Source: an uncultured Sphingomonadaceae bacterium | GTDB lineage: Bacteria; Pseudomonadota; Alphaproteobacteria; Sphingomonadales; Sphingomonadaceae | Direction: 5' to 3' | Assembly (NCBI GenBank): GCA_947489315.1 | Contig: CANLCX010000002.1 | Coordinates: 62,001-126,000, forward strand | Length of the DNA: 64,000 nucleotides | Shown here: one piece after another, positions 51,112-61,002 of the stretch | How positions within the stretch are numbered: position 1 is the stretch's first letter | How the letters are laid out: each line of letters starts with the position of its first letter | Made by a program: the position numbers and the translations under genes | The notes under the pieces: generated by a model | What the model saw: only the letters and a program-made list of their open reading frames with translations | Database searches by the model: none | Told to the model about the DNA's origin: nothing

Positions 51112-52498
51112 GGATCAACGATGCTCGCAATCCGCCTTCTTCTCGGTTTTGCAGGACCACATCACCGCCATGATCGCGGACAATCGCGCGTGCCAATGTA
51201 AGGCCCAGTCCTGAGCCACCGGTTTCGCGATTACGCGATATCTCCGCGCGGACAAAGGGTTCGAACATGGCTTCCATTTGGTTTTCTGGAATACCCTGAC
51301 CGGAATCATCAACATGAATCAACAGCTTATCATCGGTTTTATCCACAGTAATCGCCGCCTGCTTGCCATATTTTACGGCATTGCCGATCAGATTCCGCAA
51401 CGCGCGGCGGATCAGTGTGGCGCGGATGTTAGCCGTTATGCGGCCGCTGCGGGTAAAGGAAACATGCTCGCCCATATCGGAATATTCGTCAGCCACTGTT
51501 TCTATCAGGGCGCTAATATCCGTAGGCTCTGCCGTTTCATCCGTTCGACCTAACCGCGCCAGCGACAATATGTCGTCCAGCGTCCGGTCCATGTCGTCAA
51601 TGCCGGCGATCATGCGTTCGCGTTCATTATCATCGTCAACGCTTTCAACGCGCACACGCAAGGCAGCAAGAGGTGTGCGTAGATCATGACCAATCGCGCC
51701 CAGCATCACGTCTTTTTCATCCAGCATCGCACCGACGCGCCCATTCATGTCATTAAAGGCAGCAATTAATTGTTTCGTATCGGGAGGTCCGCTTTCTTCA
51801 ATAGGGTCACTAGCGCCGGGTTTGAAATCCTGAGCCCCCTTGGTGAGCGCCTTTAACGGGCGTGAGATATAGCGGCCCAACCAGATCAAGGGTATCATCA
51901 ATATCAGATAGATTACCGCCGTTTGGAAAAAGAGGGTTCGGACCAGCTTGGGATTGCGGTCCCTAACAGCCGACGCAATGTTGAGCCATTGCCCGTCGGC
52001 TATTTGCGCGGACATGATAATATATCCATCAATCTCATTGACTGTGCCGCGATAACCAATGGCCCGCAGCCGTCGCCGTTCGCGACCCAGCCCAATGACG
52101 CTATTGGTCATGTTGGCTGGCACCATATCCACCAGCACAACTTCCACCGCCCGCACATCAATCCCCATATTGTCAAAGGCGCGGGCCGCGCGCTCTTCCA
52201 CCGCCGGCAATCGCCGCTGTCCCGCTTCTATGGAGCTTTGGGCGGTAATATTGGGACGGTTCCTGCGTACGCGCGGGCTACCGTCCCGCCGGACGCGACG
52301 CTCACGAAAGCCGCGTTCGTTTATTCGTTCAACTTCGCCCGTAATTCTGCCCACAGCGGAGACGGAAGCTTCCACTATCTTTTGATTTTGTGCACCGCGA
52401 TAGAGCAACACAATGTTGATCGCTTGGGCGATTAACAGAGTAATCGCGACCAAAGCCAAAAGCTGACCGATCAGGCTTTTGGGAAGCAACCGCTTCAT
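51098..52498 (-). CDS. Sensor histidine kinase (EnvZ-like)
   Basis: A 466-residue membrane sensor kinase. Helix 1 spans residues 12-33, a periplasmic sensor follows to about 187 and is rich in arginine, helix 2 spans 190-210, and a HAMP domain follows. The phosphoacceptor is H271 in GHDLRTPLAAL. The ATPase domain has the N box LRNLIGNAVKYG, the D box DDSGQGIP and the G box GGSGLGLTLARAI. It overlaps its response regulator by four bases. The ligand is not known. Its tail overlaps motB head-on by 14 bases. Confidence 0.93.
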   Translation of the reverse strand: MKRLLPKSLIGQLLALVAITLLIAQAINIVLLYRGAQNQKIVEASVSAVGRITGEVERINERGFRERRVRRDGSPRVRRNRPNITAQSSIEAGQRRLPAVEERAARAFDNMGIDVRAVEVVLVDMVPANMTNSVIGLGRERRRLRAIGYRGTVNEIDGYIIMSAQIADGQWLNIASAVRDRNPKLVRTLFFQTAVIYLILMIPLIWLGRYISRPLKALTKGAQDFKPGASDPIEESGPPDTKQLIAAFNDMNGRVGAMLDEKDVMLGAIGHDLRTPLAALRVRVESVDDDNERERMIAGIDDMDRTLDDILSLARLGRTDETAEPTDISALIETVADEYSDMGEHVSFTRSGRITANIRATLIRRALRNLIGNAVKYGKQAAITVDKTDDKLLIHVDDSGQGIPENQMEAMFEPFVRAEISRNRETGGSGLGLTLARAIVRDHGGDVVLQNREEGGLRASLILNLN

Positions 52499-53211
52499 AA
52501 TGTTTTGACGTCCCCGGCAAGAACATAGCCGCCGCCCCAGACGGTTTTGATAATTTCAGGGTTTTTGGGATCAGCTTCGATTTTGCGGCGCAAACGACTT
52601 ACCTGGTTGTCGACTGCGCGGTCAAAGGCATGCGCCTCACGTCCTTGGGTGATATCGAGCAGCTGATCTCTGTTCAGCACTTGGCCAGCACGCGAGAGCA
52701 GAGCAAGAAGCATCTGATACTCACCACTGGAGAGCGGAACAGCAACCCCCTCCCCATCGATCAAACTGCGCTGATCGGTTTTAAGCGTCCAACCGGAGAA
52801 TTGGTAGATCGAACCGCTTCCAGGATTGATGCCATTGCCATTATTTGTTCGCCGCAAAACAACCTTGATCCGTGCGACCAATTCGCGCGGACTAAACGGC
52901 TTGGTGACATAATCGTCTGCGCCCAGTTCGAGCCCAACAATACGCTCTAGTTCTTCGCCTTTGGCGCTAATAAAAATAACTGGTGTTTCGGTTTTTTCGC
53001 GCACATGGCGGCAGAAGCTCAAACCATCCTCACCGGGCATCATGATATCCAGCAATATAATGTCAAAATTAAACGCATTCATCACGGAACGCGCTTGGCT
53101 AGCATCACTGGCTTGCTGGACGCGAAAGCCTTGTTTGGTGAGATATTCGGCCAATGGTTCCCGCAAAGACGCTTCGTCATCAACCAATAATATGTGCGTT
53201 TGTCCCGACAT
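52495..53211 (-). CDS. OmpR-family response regulator
   Basis: A 238-residue regulator. The receiver has the acidic pocket LLVDDE, phosphoacceptor D55 in ILLDIMMPGEDG, and K104 in VTKPFSP. The C-terminal winged helix includes REAHAFDRAVDNQVSRLRRK and WGGGYVL. It is cotranscribed with the kinase downstream (ATGA overlap). Its targets cannot be read from the sequence. A gap of 102 bases separates it from the EF-hand gene. Confidence 0.94.
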   Translation of the reverse strand: MSGQTHILLVDDEASLREPLAEYLTKQGFRVQQASDASQARSVMNAFNFDIILLDIMMPGEDGLSFCRHVREKTETPVIFISAKGEELERIVGLELGADDYVTKPFSPRELVARIKVVLRRTNNGNGINPGSGSIYQFSGWTLKTDQRSLIDGEGVAVPLSSGEYQMLLALLSRAGQVLNRDQLLDITQGREAHAFDRAVDNQVSRLRRKIEADPKNPEIIKTVWGGGYVLAGDVKTL

Positions 53212-53313
53212 TATGCTTACCTAGCATGGGTTTAATAAAAAGGAACGGACCACCGGGCTTCTTAAGGGAGGGAGATAGCCGATGATCCGTTCACAAAAAG
53301 AGTGGTTCAGGGA

Positions 53314-53928
53314 TTAACCGCCTCTTTTATTCCGTTCGCCGCGACGTGCATCGCGAGCTGCTTTGCGCTCTTCGGCGGTGACTGTGCCATCGCCATTGGT
53401 ATCTGCTTTTTCAAAACGCGCGATGGCTGCGGCTTCGAATTCGGCTTTGCTGATCATCTGGTCACCATTGGTGTCAGCCGCTTTCATCATGCCGCCGCGC
53501 TTGCCTTTACCGCCGCGTTTTCCCATGCCTTTGCCGCCGCCGCGTTTGCCGCGCATGCTCTGCATTTCTTCTTGGCTTAACGTACCGTTGCCATCAACAT
53601 CAGCTTCGGCAAAACGTTCGGCTTTGCGGGTAGTGCGATACGCTTCCATTTCCGCCTGGGAAACACCGCCGTCGCCGTTGCTATCCATTTCTGAAAAACG
53701 CTGAGCCTTGCGGGCGTCGCGATCGGCTTGGGAAATCTGTCCGTCCTGATTGACGTCCATTTTTGTCCAGCGCGCTTCCAAGGCTGTGGTCATTTCGGCG
53801 CGGGTGATTTGATTGTCATTATTCGCGTCAGCCCGCATCATGCCTTTGCCGCCACCAGGTGCTGCAATAGCAACGCCGCTTGCGATCAAAAGAGCCGCTG
53901 CACTCGAAAATAAAATTGTCTTTTTCAT
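53314..53928 (-). CDS. Secreted EF-hand protein with six calcium-binding loops
   Basis: A 204-residue exported protein. The signal peptide ends near GVAIA. Six EF-hand loops are visible: DANNDNQITRAE, DVNQDGQISQAD, DSNGDGGVSQAE, DVDGNGTLSQEE, DTNGDQMISKAE and DTNGDGTVTAEE. A Gly/Lys/Arg-rich linker lies between loops 4 and 5. It likely binds calcium in the periplasm or outside. ATG 53928 is preferred because AAGGA lies about nine bases away, over the ATG nine bases upstream that overlaps that site. It is next to a two-component pair in the same direction. Confidence 0.92.
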   Translation of the reverse strand: MKKTILFSSAAALLIASGVAIAAPGGGKGMMRADANNDNQITRAEMTTALEARWTKMDVNQDGQISQADRDARKAQRFSEMDSNGDGGVSQAEMEAYRTTRKAERFAEADVDGNGTLSQEEMQSMRGKRGGGKGMGKRGGKGKRGGMMKAADTNGDQMISKAEFEAAAIARFEKADTNGDGTVTAEERKAARDARRGERNKRGG

Positions 53929-54543
53929 TATATTCATCCTTATCTATTCATTCAGGGTAGCGATCCTTTGTGGCCGCCATGAATATTCTTCTAAGGGTGA
54001 TATGTCTTCCAAGTTTGTCAGAACAGGACAAAATTGTCGCAAATTGTATCACTTGCAGCAAATCGTTCATTTTGCGGACAGTTTGCCACAATGCTTCATC
54101 ACAAAATAGACGGTTGCCGGGCAAAATTGCATGCGACAGCGTGCCGCAGTGATCCGATTGACCTGCTTCCGGGCGGGCCTTTGTGGCCCTCTATTTGGGT
54201 TATGGGGGCTTTCCTACAACCCCACAGCTGTGATAATTCTTACACTGGCTCTTTCTCAGCTTTGAATATACCCAGGACCCTCTCTTGCGCAGCATTGCAC
54301 ATAGTTTTTTAAGTCGATTCTGTGTAGAAACTGTATAATCTCATTCAGTTTTGGCGACCATTACCTGAACGAATAAGTATAACCCTAAGATTATCAATAT
54401 GATAGCGAAAATTCGATTCCACAGCCCATAAAATCAAGATCGGGAATCGCTTCACACTTGCGGGCTATGACCATGTATTACGGAATTTTAGGCTCAGCTA
54501 GGTTCCGAAATCAGACGTTGGGCCAATCATCATACCAAAAGCT
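53929..54543. other. 615-base intergenic gap with no gene
   Basis: Between the EF-hand gene and tRNA-Gly. I find no convincing open frame, RNA gene or repeat. A near-palindrome (GACAAAATTGTC, 10 of 12) lies about 100 bases upstream of the EF-hand start, and CGATTCC/GGAATCG pair weakly around 54420. The gap is AT-rich in its right half. Promoters for the EF-hand gene are probably near its left end. Confidence 0.4.
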
Positions 54544-54617
54544 TGGAGCGGGTGAAGGGAATCGAACCCTCGTCGTAAGCTTGGAAGGCTTCTGCTCTAC
54601 CATTGAGCTACACCCGC
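54544..54617 (-). tRNA. tRNA-Gly (anticodon TCC)
   Basis: A 74-base cloverleaf on the minus strand. The acceptor GCGGGTG pairs with CACCCGC and is followed by T and the encoded CCA. The D arm is GCTC/GAGC, the anticodon loop CTTCCAA gives TCC, and the T arm is GAGGG-TTCGATT-CCCTT with one G-T pair. It lies just downstream of glpD in the same direction. Confidence 0.96.
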
Positions 54618-54662
54618 CTGTTTCCAAGCGCCGCTATTGCCATCGCTATGACGGCGCGTCAA

Positions 54663-56171
54663 TCAGGAAACGGCGTTGACCGTTTTTGTTTTTATATCCT
54701 GCTCGGAAAACCAATCCGCGACCGATACTTTCTCAGCTTCGCTCATATGCAGCCCAAGCTTGGACCGGCGCCAAAGCACATCTTCTGCGGTCGTCACAAA
54801 TTCATGCGCGATCAACCAACGTAACTCAATCTCATAAAGACCGGCGCCAAAGTAACGGCCCAAAGCAGCCGGATCGCTCGTATCGGCAAGCATGGTCCCA
54901 ACATCAGTACCGTATGCCCGCACTAACCTTACCATCACGTCGGTATCAACAAAGGCCCAACGCTGCCCATATTGTGCGACCAGAGCATCAAACCCGTCTG
55001 CCGGAAAATCGCCGCCGGGTAACGGCGCGTCTTTGGTCCAGTCATCGGTTTCAACGTGCAAAGCCGCTTTGAGCGTCTTCATCGCCTGCCGTGCCAATAC
55101 GCGATAGGTCGTTATCTTGCCGCCAAAGACCGACAATACCGGTGCACCATCGTCATCATTATAATCAAACACATAATCGCGCGTGACGGTCGATGCAGAC
55201 TGGCTGTGATCATCAAATAGTGGCCGCACGCCGGAATAGGTCCACTGAACATCATCGCGGGTGACGGGTTCGATAAAATATTCGCTAACCGCTGCGCAAA
55301 GATAATCAATTTCGCTATCGCTAATCTTCGCCGGACCTTCATCATAGCTCCACGGCTGGTCGGTTGTGCCGATCAACGTGTGATCGCCTTCATAAGGAAT
55401 CGCAAAAATGATCCGGCCATCTTTATTCTGGAATATATAACTGTGATCGCCCTCAAACTTGCGGGCGACGACGATATGGCTGCCTTTCACAAGGCGTAAT
55501 TTCGCGGCATTGCTGCTTTGGTCGTAAAGCGCAGTGACCGGATCAACCCAAGGACCAGCGGCATTAATCAACACTTTGGCCTGTTCAGTTGCTTCGCCAT
55601 CTTGCCCGCTCAGCTCCAACGCCCAATGATCAGCGCTACGTTCTATTCCGACACATTCGGTCTGTACCCGAATATCCGCGCCACGCTCTTTGGCATCACG
55701 CGCTATCAGGGACACCAACCGAGCATCCTCAACCCAGCAATCGGAATAGGCGAAACCTTTTTTCAATCGCTTTTGTAGAGGTTCCCCGCGAAAGTCCTTG
55801 AGCAGATTGAGGCTCTTCGTACCCGGCAATAGCGAACGGGACCCGAGATGATCATATAGAAACAAACCCAGTCGCAAAAACCAAGCCGGACGCATCCCTT
55901 CATCGACCGGCAAAACGAAACGCATCGGCCAGATGATATGCGGTGCGTTACGCAGTAAGATTTCACGTTCCTGTAGCGCTTTACGCACCAAACTAAACTC
56001 ATAATGCTCTAGATAACGCAGGCCACCATGGACCAACTTGGTGCTGGCGGACGAGGTATGCCCTGCCAAATCGTCGCGTTCAACCAATAGGACTTTTAGT
56101 CCTCTGCCCACCGCATCCCGGGCGATACCGACACCGTTTATGCCGCCGCCAATAATTGCCAGATCATACAT
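54663..56171 (-). CDS. glpD: Aerobic glycerol-3-phosphate dehydrogenase
   Basis: A 502-residue membrane-associated flavoenzyme that oxidises glycerol-3-phosphate to dihydroxyacetone phosphate and feeds quinone. The FAD site is LAIIGGGINGVGIARDAVGR at the N terminus. The segment STKLVHGGLRYLEHYEFSLV near residue 50 and the GGKITTYRVLARQA motif near 355 are GlpD signatures. ATG 56171 follows GAGG by six bases. Upstream Met codons (to 56219) are less likely. It is divergent from glpK. Confidence 0.96.
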   Translation of the reverse strand: MYDLAIIGGGINGVGIARDAVGRGLKVLLVERDDLAGHTSSASTKLVHGGLRYLEHYEFSLVRKALQEREILLRNAPHIIWPMRFVLPVDEGMRPAWFLRLGLFLYDHLGSRSLLPGTKSLNLLKDFRGEPLQKRLKKGFAYSDCWVEDARLVSLIARDAKERGADIRVQTECVGIERSADHWALELSGQDGEATEQAKVLINAAGPWVDPVTALYDQSSNAAKLRLVKGSHIVVARKFEGDHSYIFQNKDGRIIFAIPYEGDHTLIGTTDQPWSYDEGPAKISDSEIDYLCAAVSEYFIEPVTRDDVQWTYSGVRPLFDDHSQSASTVTRDYVFDYNDDDGAPVLSVFGGKITTYRVLARQAMKTLKAALHVETDDWTKDAPLPGGDFPADGFDALVAQYGQRWAFVDTDVMVRLVRAYGTDVGTMLADTSDPAALGRYFGAGLYEIELRWLIAHEFVTTAEDVLWRRSKLGLHMSEAEKVSVADWFSEQDIKTKTVNAVS

Positions 56172-56396
56172 AAGTCGCCTCATAAAGCTTCTGGCCAGAT
56201 GTTCAATGTTGCAGTGCAATATAATTTATATGCTTGGAGATAAAAGCCTCCATTGTTCGGTTCTGGAGTCAGGATATGCCCCCGGTAAAATAAGATAGCG
56301 ACACTCCTTTCTTCAAACTATTGCTCACTCGCGCTTTTGCTTGCGTTTTGGAGGTGACAATTTAGCGTGCTGGTGGATTAACAGGAGCGGGTTTTT
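56172..56396. promoter_or_regulatory. Divergent glpD-glpK control region
   Basis: A 225-base gap between two divergent genes of one pathway, so it must hold both promoters. An AT-rich stretch is at 56220-56234. The direct near-repeat GCGCTTTTGCTTGCGTTTTG at 56331-56350 could be an operator for a DeoR-type GlpR, but I cannot confirm it. No repressor or transporter gene is beside it. Confidence 0.4.
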
Positions 56397-57869
56397 ATGG
56401 TGGCACAACAGATTTTAGTGATTGATGAGGGCACAACATCGACGCGAGCCATGCTCTTCGGTGCCGATGGCAAACTTCACGGATCACAGCAGGAGGAAAT
56501 ACAGCAATATTATCCCGCTCCCGGCCTGGTTGAGCATGATGCCGCTGAAATCTGGGACAAAACACTCCGCAGTTGCCAGAAGATGATCGAGCAAGCTGGT
56601 GGTGCGGAAAAAATTGCGGCCATCGGTATCACCAATCAGCGCGAGACAGTGGTCGCCTGGGACAAGCGTACCGGTGAACCACTCAGCAAAGCGATAGTCT
56701 GGCAAGACCGGCGAACAGCAACCATCTGTGATGAATTAAAAGCCAAAGGGTTGGAACCCATGGTTCAAGCCAAGACCGGATTGCTGCTCGACCCTTATTT
56801 CTCCGGCAGCAAAATCGGCTGGATGCTAAAAAATTGGCCGGAAGCTAGTGCAGCGGGTGACAATCTAGCATTCGGGACGATCGAATCCTATCTCATCTTC
56901 CGGCTTACCGGTGGTCAACATATTACGGATGCCAGTAATGCCAGTCGTACGATGCTGATGGCATTGGATGGGACAGATTGGGATGACGAGTTGCTGGGGC
57001 TGTTTGATATTCCTCGAAAAACTCTACCGGATATTGTCGATTGTGCTGGCGATTTGGGTAAGACATCAACATCTTTGTTTGGCGCACCGATAGCAATATG
57101 CGGATCTGCTGGAGATCAACAAGCTGCCACCATTGGCCAGGCTTGTCTTGAAGTTGGCCAAACTAAAGCCACCTTTGGCACCGGAGCGTTCATCCTGACC
57201 AACAGCGGCGCAACACCCCCGGTATCGTCCCATCGACTGCTCTCCACAGTGCTCTACCAATTAAACGGAAAGCGCGTTTATGCGTTGGAAGGCTCCGTTT
57301 TTGTTGCCGGTAGCCTGATGCAATGGTTGCGCGATGATGTCGGCTTGTTAAAATTTGCAGGTGAAAGCGAGGATCTTGCGCGATCGGTTGACGATAATGG
57401 CGGCGTTTATCTGGTCCCTGCCCTCTCTGGTCTAGGCGCTCCATATTGGCAGGCCGATGCTACTGCAACGATATCCGGCCTTAGTTTCTCAACCACAAAG
57501 GCACATATCGTTCGAGCTGCGTTGGAAGCGATGTCCTATCAGTGTCATGATTTAAAATCGGCATTCTTGGCAGATGGCACGGATTGGGAAAGCCTGCGTA
57601 TTGATGGTGGCATGGTCGCTAATGACTGGTTGGTGCAAGATCTAGCTGACATTTTGAATATTCCGGTTGAACGGCCAGAGTTTTTTGAAACCACTGCACT
57701 GGGCGCAGCAATGCTGGCTTCAGTCGGGTGCGGGATCCATAGCTCCCTCAGTGAAGCTGCTGTGATGATATCGGGACTCGAAACCTGCCATGCGACTATA
57801 GAGCCATCCGAGCGGAAAGCTCGCCTTGCAGGCTGGAAGAAAGCCGTGCAAGGCGTGATTAATCACTGA
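56397..57869 (+). CDS. glpK: Glycerol kinase
   Basis: A 490-residue FGGY-family kinase that makes glycerol-3-phosphate from glycerol and ATP. The start IDEGTTSTRAMLFG holds the phosphate loop. ITNQRETVVAWDKRTGEPL near residue 80 and IVWQDRRTA near 100 bind glycerol. FGTGAFILTNSG near 260 and LRIDGGMVANDWLVQDLADI near 400 are the adenosine-site signatures. AGGAGC precedes the ATG. It ends ten bases from the convergent PilZ gene. Confidence 0.97.
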   Translation: MVAQQILVIDEGTTSTRAMLFGADGKLHGSQQEEIQQYYPAPGLVEHDAAEIWDKTLRSCQKMIEQAGGAEKIAAIGITNQRETVVAWDKRTGEPLSKAIVWQDRRTATICDELKAKGLEPMVQAKTGLLLDPYFSGSKIGWMLKNWPEASAAGDNLAFGTIESYLIFRLTGGQHITDASNASRTMLMALDGTDWDDELLGLFDIPRKTLPDIVDCAGDLGKTSTSLFGAPIAICGSAGDQQAATIGQACLEVGQTKATFGTGAFILTNSGATPPVSSHRLLSTVLYQLNGKRVYALEGSVFVAGSLMQWLRDDVGLLKFAGESEDLARSVDDNGGVYLVPALSGLGAPYWQADATATISGLSFSTTKAHIVRAALEAMSYQCHDLKSAFLADGTDWESLRIDGGMVANDWLVQDLADILNIPVERPEFFETTALGAAMLASVGCGIHSSLSEAAVMISGLETCHATIEPSERKARLAGWKKAVQGVINH

Positions 57870-57879
57870 ACCAGGCGGT

Positions 57880-58302
57880 CTATTTTGTGCGAAAGCCGGG
57901 CCGTTTATTAGACGTATCGGTGTGAAAGCCGTGCCAGACATGCCCGTTATCAATCTTTTTTACAAAATGCCCTCGTGCGTTCTGTGAACCGAAATCAAAC
58001 TGTTCAATATCTATTGGTTGATCGAATTGCATGCCGAATTCGCCGCCACGAACCCATCTAACGGTACCGCTGACTTTGCCATAACCGATTTTTCCAATCT
58101 CGATAGATTGGCCTAGCTCTAATTTTATCGGCATGGTTGCCCGGAGACCGAAACGCGACAAATTTCGAACAATGGAGGCATGTGAACCGCCATCATCTGC
58201 AAACAGCTCTATCTTCACCAGTTTACGCACTCTGGGCTCCCGATAGATCGGGATTATATTCTTGCTATTGTTAGCCTCGATTGATTCAACCATCACTTTC
58301 AT
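57880..58302 (-). CDS. PilZ domain protein (c-di-GMP-binding type)
   Basis: A 140-residue cytoplasmic protein. The PilZ signature is visible as REPRVRK at residues 21-27, giving the arginine motif in a shortened form, and NLSRFG at 47-52, the [D/N]xSxxG motif. VRWVRGGEFGMQF near residue 85 continues the barrel. It probably senses cyclic di-GMP and could link EPS output and motility (inference). The RxxxR spacing is not exact, so affinity is uncertain. Confidence 0.83.
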   Translation of the reverse strand: MKVMVESIEANNSKNIIPIYREPRVRKLVKIELFADDGGSHASIVRNLSRFGLRATMPIKLELGQSIEIGKIGYGKVSGTVRWVRGGEFGMQFDQPIDIEQFDFGSQNARGHFVKKIDNGHVWHGFHTDTSNKRPGFRTK

Positions 58303-58534
58303 CCGACACGTCTAATTACACTTTTTTAACGGTAATAGGCGCAGGAATTTAAGGGTCGATTGATGATCAGTGCGATATAGACTAAGCCTTGGGATCCAAG
58401 AGTTTACATTGTAGAGTAGTTATATTTCTCTATTTTCCCTGACATAAGGCGCTTTTTGTTTCCCGATTATAGACTTCGCCCGAAATACGACTATAAAAGA
58501 GACAGCTTAGATTCTCAGGGGTGAGAAATTTACT

Positions 58535-58726
58535 GTGGGTGAGTTTAGGGTTGATTTAAGCCGATTTTGGCAAATTGCATTGGTCATAGCTGCGGTTTCG
58601 GCCATTTGGGCGGCACTATGGTATATCGCTTCGATGAGCATTGATGGACAGGATAATGCTAAGCTAGCAGCTACAACCGTCAGCTCAATATCAGCAGAAA
58701 TTGTCGATCAATCTCCACAAGAATAG
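58535..58726 (+). CDS. Small single-pass membrane protein, hypothetical
   Basis: A possible 63-residue protein starting with GTG 58535. One hydrophobic helix (FWQIALVIAAVSAIWAALWY) is followed by a short polar tail. I do not recognise it. A ribosome site is weak (AGGGG some 13 bases upstream), so it may be spurious or start elsewhere. It sits alone between the PilZ gene and the bc1 terminator. Confidence 0.45.
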   Translation: MGEFRVDLSRFWQIALVIAAVSAIWAALWYIASMSIDGQDNAKLAATTVSSISAEIVDQSPQE

Positions 58727-58794
58727 GCCCTAGAGGCTGAGAGTGCGTATATGGAGCACCGGCCGATGATCTTTCTAATCCCACGAGCCACCAT

Positions 58795-58829
58795 AAAAAA
58801 AGACCCACCATTAGGCGGGTCTTTTTTTT
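58795..58829. terminator. Bidirectional terminator after petC
   Basis: AAAAAAGACCCACC pairs with GGCGGGTCTTTTTT around a short loop. A-run and T-run flank both sides, so it can stop transcription from the cytochrome bc1 operon on the minus strand and from the small gene on the plus strand. It is 18 bases beyond the petC stop. Confidence 0.92.
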
Positions 58830-58846
58830 GTTTTTCTGACGAAAGC

Positions 58847-59701
58847 TTACGCTTCCTTTTTCTTCTTCTCGGCTTTCACATCCGCCCAGATTGACTTGTA
58901 AGACAAGAACGCAAGAATTGTTGCGATCAGCAGGAAGGCCAGAACAGCCCAACCCGTTTGCTTCTGTTTCACCAACGAAGGTTCTGCGGTCCAGATCAGG
59001 AATGCTGAAACATCCTGCGCCATTTGCGAAACGGTGGCATTCGTACCATCCGAATATGTCACTTGATCATCGCCAGTAATTGGCGGCGCCATAGCAATGT
59101 TCAAGTTCGCAAAATAAGCATTGTAGTGCAGACCAATTCCAGGACGGTTCGCTTCTGGAAGTTCCGCTGGCGGATCACTGTATCCGGAAAGCAGCGAATA
59201 GACATAAGGTGCTCCGCCTTCACGCGCTTTCGTGATCAGTGAAAGATCAGGTGGAATAGCATTATTATTAGCCGCGCCAGCCGCAACATCATTCGCGAAA
59301 GGCTTAGGAAACTTGTCAGCAGGAATCGGCGGACGAGTCGAGGCTTCGCCCGTAGCCGGATCAATAGCCGGCGCTTCAATCGGCCAGTTTGCGGCAATAG
59401 CCTTCACTTCATCTTCGGTGTAGCCGAGTTCTTCCAGATTACGAAAAGCAACTAAGCGGATACCATGGCAGGCCGCACAAACTTCTTTGTATACCTGAAA
59501 GCCGCGCTGAAGCTGCTGATTGTCAAATTTTCCAAAGGGACCATCACTTGTAAAGGAGACGTCCTTCGGTTCCTCATGGAACTGATATTCTACTGCTTTA
59601 ACGGGCGGGTTGGAGATATATTCCACCGCGCCGCGTCCGAATGAATAGACCAGCATTCCAGCAAAGAACAAACCGATCAATATTCCGAAAAATCTTACCA
59701 T
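58847..59701 (-). CDS. petC: Ubiquinol-cytochrome c reductase, cytochrome c1
   Basis: A 284-residue membrane-anchored cytochrome of complex III. The N-terminal hydrophobic stretch is followed by heme-binding CAACH at residues 75-79. Conserved PPDLSLITKAREGGAPYVYS lies near residue 165 and a methionine ligand candidate follows near IAMAPPI. The C-terminal anchor is WAVLAFLLIATILAFLSYKS. It passes electrons from the Rieske protein to cytochrome c. It is the last gene of petA-petB-petC. Confidence 0.96.
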   Translation of the reverse strand: MVRFFGILIGLFFAGMLVYSFGRGAVEYISNPPVKAVEYQFHEEPKDVSFTSDGPFGKFDNQQLQRGFQVYKEVCAACHGIRLVAFRNLEELGYTEDEVKAIAANWPIEAPAIDPATGEASTRPPIPADKFPKPFANDVAAGAANNNAIPPDLSLITKAREGGAPYVYSLLSGYSDPPAELPEANRPGIGLHYNAYFANLNIAMAPPITGDDQVTYSDGTNATVSQMAQDVSAFLIWTAEPSLVKQKQTGWAVLAFLLIATILAFLSYKSIWADVKAEKKKKEA

Positions 59702-59719
59702 TACTCAGATCCCTGTTTC

Positions 59720-60991
59720 TTAGCTGGCTTGTTGTAGTGGTTTGCCGGTCACTGCTTCGGTAATCGAATTTGGCAGCGGTTCAGGCTTCTCGATCCGAGA
59801 AAGCAACGGCAATATGATTAGGAAGTGTGCAAAATAATAAGCACTGGCAAGTTGGCTCATCATCACAAATGGCTCTTCCGCTGGTGCGCCGCCGCAATAG
59901 CCGAGAATGGCAATGCAAGGGATCAGACCAAACCAGAAGAACTTCTTGAAGCGCGGCCGATAGTCGCCCGACCGCACCGGTGAACGATCCAGCCAAGGCA
60001 GGAAGAACCAGACCAATATGGCGGAGAACATTGCCAAGACACCCAATAACTTCGCAGGAACAAACAGGAAGTCGAAGGTAAAGGCGCGCAATATGGCGTA
60101 CCATGGCCAGAAATACCATTCCGGAACAATATGCGCCGGTGTCGAAAGCGGGTTCGCCGGTATATAGTTATCTGCATGACCCAAAGCGTTTGGCATGAAG
60201 AACATCATCGCAGTAAAGAAAATCAGTGCCAGGCCAACGAACCAACCATCTTTCGCCGTATAGAAAGGATGGAATGGAACAGTGTCCTGCTTTCCCTTTA
60301 CATTCACACCGGTTGGGTTGCTCGAACCCGGAATATGAAGCGCCCAGATATGCATGATAATTACACCAGCAATTACAAATGGCAGCAGATAGTGAAGAGA
60401 GAAAAACCGGTTGAGAGCTGCATTATCCGGCGCAAAACCACCGAGTAACAATTCCTGAATCGGCTTCCCGACTAGCGGTATCGCCTCAAACAGGCCGGTA
60501 ATCACTTTCGCGCCCCAGAAGCTCATCTGACCCCAAGGTAGAACATAGCCCATGAACGCGGTTGCCATAGCGAGCAGGTAAATAACCACACCAAGCAGCC
60601 AAATCATCTCACGCGGTGCTTTATAAGAACCGTAATATAGTCCGCGACCAATGTGGAGATAGATGGCAATGAAGAAGAAGCTCGCGCCGTTTGCGTGGGC
60701 ATAACGGATCATCCAGCCACTGTTGACGTCGCGCATGATGTGCTCGACCGAATCAAAAGCGATATCTGCATTGGCGGCATAATGCATTGCCAATATGATG
60801 CCGGTAACAATCTGCACCACCAGGAAAACCCCAGCGAGAGAACCGAAGTTCCACATATAGTTCAGGTTGCGCGGAGTCGGATAACCAGCACCAAGGCTGT
60901 TATAGACCAGACGACCTATTGGTAGTCTATCATCCATCCACTGCCCGAATTCGGTGGCTGGTTTATATTGCTGTGCCCAAGGAAAACTCAT
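59720..60991 (-). CDS. petB: Ubiquinol-cytochrome c reductase, cytochrome b
   Basis: A 423-residue integral membrane protein with about eight to nine helices. Heme ligands lie in [20 protein letters not shown] near residue 95 and in [20 protein letters not shown] near 200. The quinol-site [15 protein letters not shown] is near 290. It is a single polypeptide of mitochondrial type rather than split b6-IV. It is 18 bases from petC and 11 from petA. Confidence 0.97.
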   Translation of the reverse strand: MSFPWAQQYKPATEFGQWMDDRLPIGRLVYNSLGAGYPTPRNLNYMWNFGSLAGVFLVVQIVTGIILAMHYAANADIAFDSVEHIMRDVNSGWMIRYAHANGASFFFIAIYLHIGRGLYYGSYKAPREMIWLLGVVIYLLAMATAFMGYVLPWGQMSFWGAKVITGLFEAIPLVGKPIQELLLGGFAPDNAALNRFFSLHYLLPFVIAGVIIMHIWALHIPGSSNPTGVNVKGKQDTVPFHPFYTAKDGWFVGLALIFFTAMMFFMPNALGHADNYIPANPLSTPAHIVPEWYFWPWYAILRAFTFDFLFVPAKLLGVLAMFSAILVWFFLPWLDRSPVRSGDYRPRFKKFFWFGLIPCIAILGYCGGAPAEEPFVMMSQLASAYYFAHFLIILPLLSRIEKPEPLPNSITEAVTGKPLQQAS

Positions 60992-61002
60992 TTTTCTTGC
61001 CC

